NCBI GenBank assembly: GCA_016179165.1
Contig: JACORX010000265.1
Coordinates: forward strand, 1-5,836
Length of the DNA: 5,836 bases
DNA from: Candidatus Rokuibacteriota bacterium
Lineage (GTDB): Bacteria > Methylomirabilota > Methylomirabilia > Rokubacteriales > CSP1-6
Direction: 5' to 3'
Below the pieces are notes generated by a model. That model had not been told where the DNA came from. It did not search any database and saw nothing but the letters and a program-made list of their open reading frames with translations. The position numbers and the translations under genes are program-made. Shown one piece after another: positions 4,803 to 5,836 of this stretch (positions are counted from its first letter, which is position 1; the number at the start of each line of letters is the position of its first letter).

Positions 4803-4805
4803 GAG
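4801..4805 (+). promoter_or_regulatory. Ribosome binding site of the iscS-like gene, overlapping the Rrf2 stop
   Basis: AGGAG begins inside the TAG stop of the regulator. It is 7 bases from the ATG at 4813 but only 1 base from an in-frame ATG at 4807, which decides for 4813. The arrangement suggests coupled translation of the two genes. Confidence 0.7.
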
Positions 4806-4812
4806 AATGACG

Positions 4813-5836
4813 ATGCCGCCCAAGCTCCCCATCTTCATGGACAGCCAGTCCACGACCCCGATGGATCCCCGGGTGCTCGAGGCCATGCTGCCCTACTTCA
4901 CCGAGAAGTTCGGCCACCCGGCGAGCCGCAACCACCCGTTTGGATGGGAGGCCGAGGCCGGTGTGGACAAGGGGCGCGAGCAGATTGCCGCGCTCCTAGG
5001 CGGCCGCGACCCCAAGGAGATCGTTTTCACCTCGGGCGGGACCGAGTCCATCAACTTGGCCCTCAAGGGCGTGGCGGAGATGTACCGCGAGAAGGGCAAC
5101 CACATCCTGACCACGGCCATCGAGCAGCGCGCGAGCCTCGACGTCTGCAAGCGGCTCGAGCGCCAGGGCTTCGAGGTCACCTACCTGCCCGTGGGGCCTG
5201 AGGGGCTGGTGGACCTCGACGCGCTGCGCGCGGCGCTGACCGACAAGACCATCCTGATCTCGGTCATGTTCGCCAACAACGAGATCGGGACGATCCAGCC
5301 CATTGCCGAGATCGGCAAACTGGCCAAGGAGCGCGGCATCGTCTTCCACTCCGACGCGACCCAGGCGGCGGGGAAGGTGCCGGTCAACGTCGAGGCCATG
5401 GGTATCGATCTGCTGTCGGCTACGGCCCACCTGATGTACGGGCCCAAGGGCGTGGGCTGCCTCTACGTCCGCCGCAAGAATCCGCGCGTGCGAATCGCGC
5501 CCATGATGGATGGCGGCGGCCACGAGCGGGGCATGCGCTCCGGCACGGTGCCGGTGCCGCTGGTTGTCGGGTTTGGGAGGGCGGCCGAGATCTGTCGTGA
5601 GGTGATGGCGGAGGAGGGCAAGCACCTCGCCGCCCTGCGCGACCGCCTTCAGGATCTGATCCTCTCCAAGGTGGACGAGGCCTACGTCAACGGCCCCCCG
5701 CGGCACCGGCTGCCCCATAACCTCAACATCTCCTTCGCGTACGTCGAGGGTGAGTCGGTGCTGATGGGGCTCAACAAGGAGTCGGCGCTGTCCTCGGGCT
5801 CCGCCTGCACCTCGTCGACTCTCGAGCCCTCGTACG
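4813..5836 (+). CDS. iscS: IscS/NFS1-type cysteine desulfurase homologue with altered active site, 3' end off window
   Basis: The 341 visible residues align throughout with IscS/NFS1, whose bacterial form is about 400 residues. Conserved blocks include HPASRNHPFGWEAEA (35-49), FTSGGTES (72-79), ANNEIG (154-159), DATQAAGK (181-188), GGGHERGMRSGT (234-245) and the mobile loop SSGSACTSSTLEPS with Cys332. The family takes sulfur from cysteine using PLP and passes it to the IscU scaffold. Two central residues differ. The PLP-binding lysine, normally in the (S/A)HK(I/M)YGPKG motif, is Leu207 (AHLMYGPKG, CTG 5431-5433). The histidine stacking on PLP, normally EHK, is Gln105 (EQRA, CAG 5125-5127). 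The N-terminal motif is DSQSTTP instead of DYSATTP. Context with the Rrf2 regulator supports an Isc role. It may be a non-catalytic or mechanistically different paralogue. Confidence 0.9.
   Translation, partial: MPPKLPIFMDSQSTTPMDPRVLEAMLPYFTEKFGHPASRNHPFGWEAEAGVDKGREQIAALLGGRDPKEIVFTSGGTESINLALKGVAEMYREKGNHILTTAIEQRASLDVCKRLERQGFEVTYLPVGPEGLVDLDALRAALTDKTILISVMFANNEIGTIQPIAEIGKLAKERGIVFHSDATQAAGKVPVNVEAMGIDLLSATAHLMYGPKGVGCLYVRRKNPRVRIAPMMDGGGHERGMRSGTVPVPLVVGFGRAAEICREVMAEEGKHLAALRDRLQDLILSKVDEAYVNGPPRHRLPHNLNISFAYVEGESVLMGLNKESALSSGSACTSSTLEPSY

Noticed and set aside
4807..4812. Alternative ATG two codons upstream for the iscS-like gene
   Set aside because: Only one base separates it from the AGGAG box; 4813 has normal spacing.
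4227..4886. Minus-strand frame of 219 codons opposite the Rrf2 gene
   Set aside because: Shadow of a high-GC coding strand; the plus strand holds a clear Rrf2 protein.
4996..5718. Minus-strand frame of 240 codons opposite the iscS-like gene
   Set aside because: Shadow frame rich in His, Arg and Asp; the opposite strand aligns to IscS throughout.

Overview
The window is high-GC bacterial chromosome with GC-rich codon usage. The housekeeping genes (a divergent glutaredoxin-like gene and galT, then an Rrf2 regulator and an IscS-type gene) suggest a soil or subsurface lineage of the Rokubacteria, NC10 or deltaproteobacterial kind. That placement is a guess from composition and protein flavour, not from a marker gene.

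Layout. At the left edge (1-146) lies the start of a glutaredoxin-like gene on the minus strand, the intergenic region, and the first five codons of galT. At 147 this breaks into foreign DNA: a ribbon-helix-helix antitoxin and MazF/PemK toxin pair (302-915), a C-terminal remnant of an RskA-type anti-sigma factor (939-1164, minus), a complete IS91-family HUH transposase gene (1337-2809, minus), and about 280 bp without a recognisable gene but with strong hairpins. From about 3130 native sequence resumes. The grx start, intergenic region and galT start appear a second time (3164-3309, 141 of 146 bases identical to copy 1) and run into complete galT (3296-4282). Then come an Rrf2/IscR-type regulator (4362-4802) and an IscS-type cysteine desulfurase homologue (4813 to the right edge), translationally coupled as an iron-sulfur operon.

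The simplest reading is that a roughly 3-kb block carrying a toxin-antitoxin pair and an IS91-type element sits between two copies of one divergent promoter region. The left-going glutaredoxin gene and the right-going galT therefore each keep their own upstream region.

Most interesting points: (1) in the right copy the glutaredoxin reads PT-UGA-GPC, with UGA at the first redox cysteine, followed at bacterial-SECIS distance by a perfect 7-bp hairpin whose loop starts with G and which is built from AT-ending codons unusual for this genome. This may be a selenocysteine glutaredoxin. (2) The IscS homologue lacks the PLP-binding lysine (Leu207) and the catalytic histidine (Gln105) but keeps the mobile-loop cysteine. 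(3) GalT has HPYSR in place of the HPHxQ active-site motif. (4) The toxin-antitoxin pair and the Rrf2 gene each have a promoter with an overlapping palindromic operator candidate.
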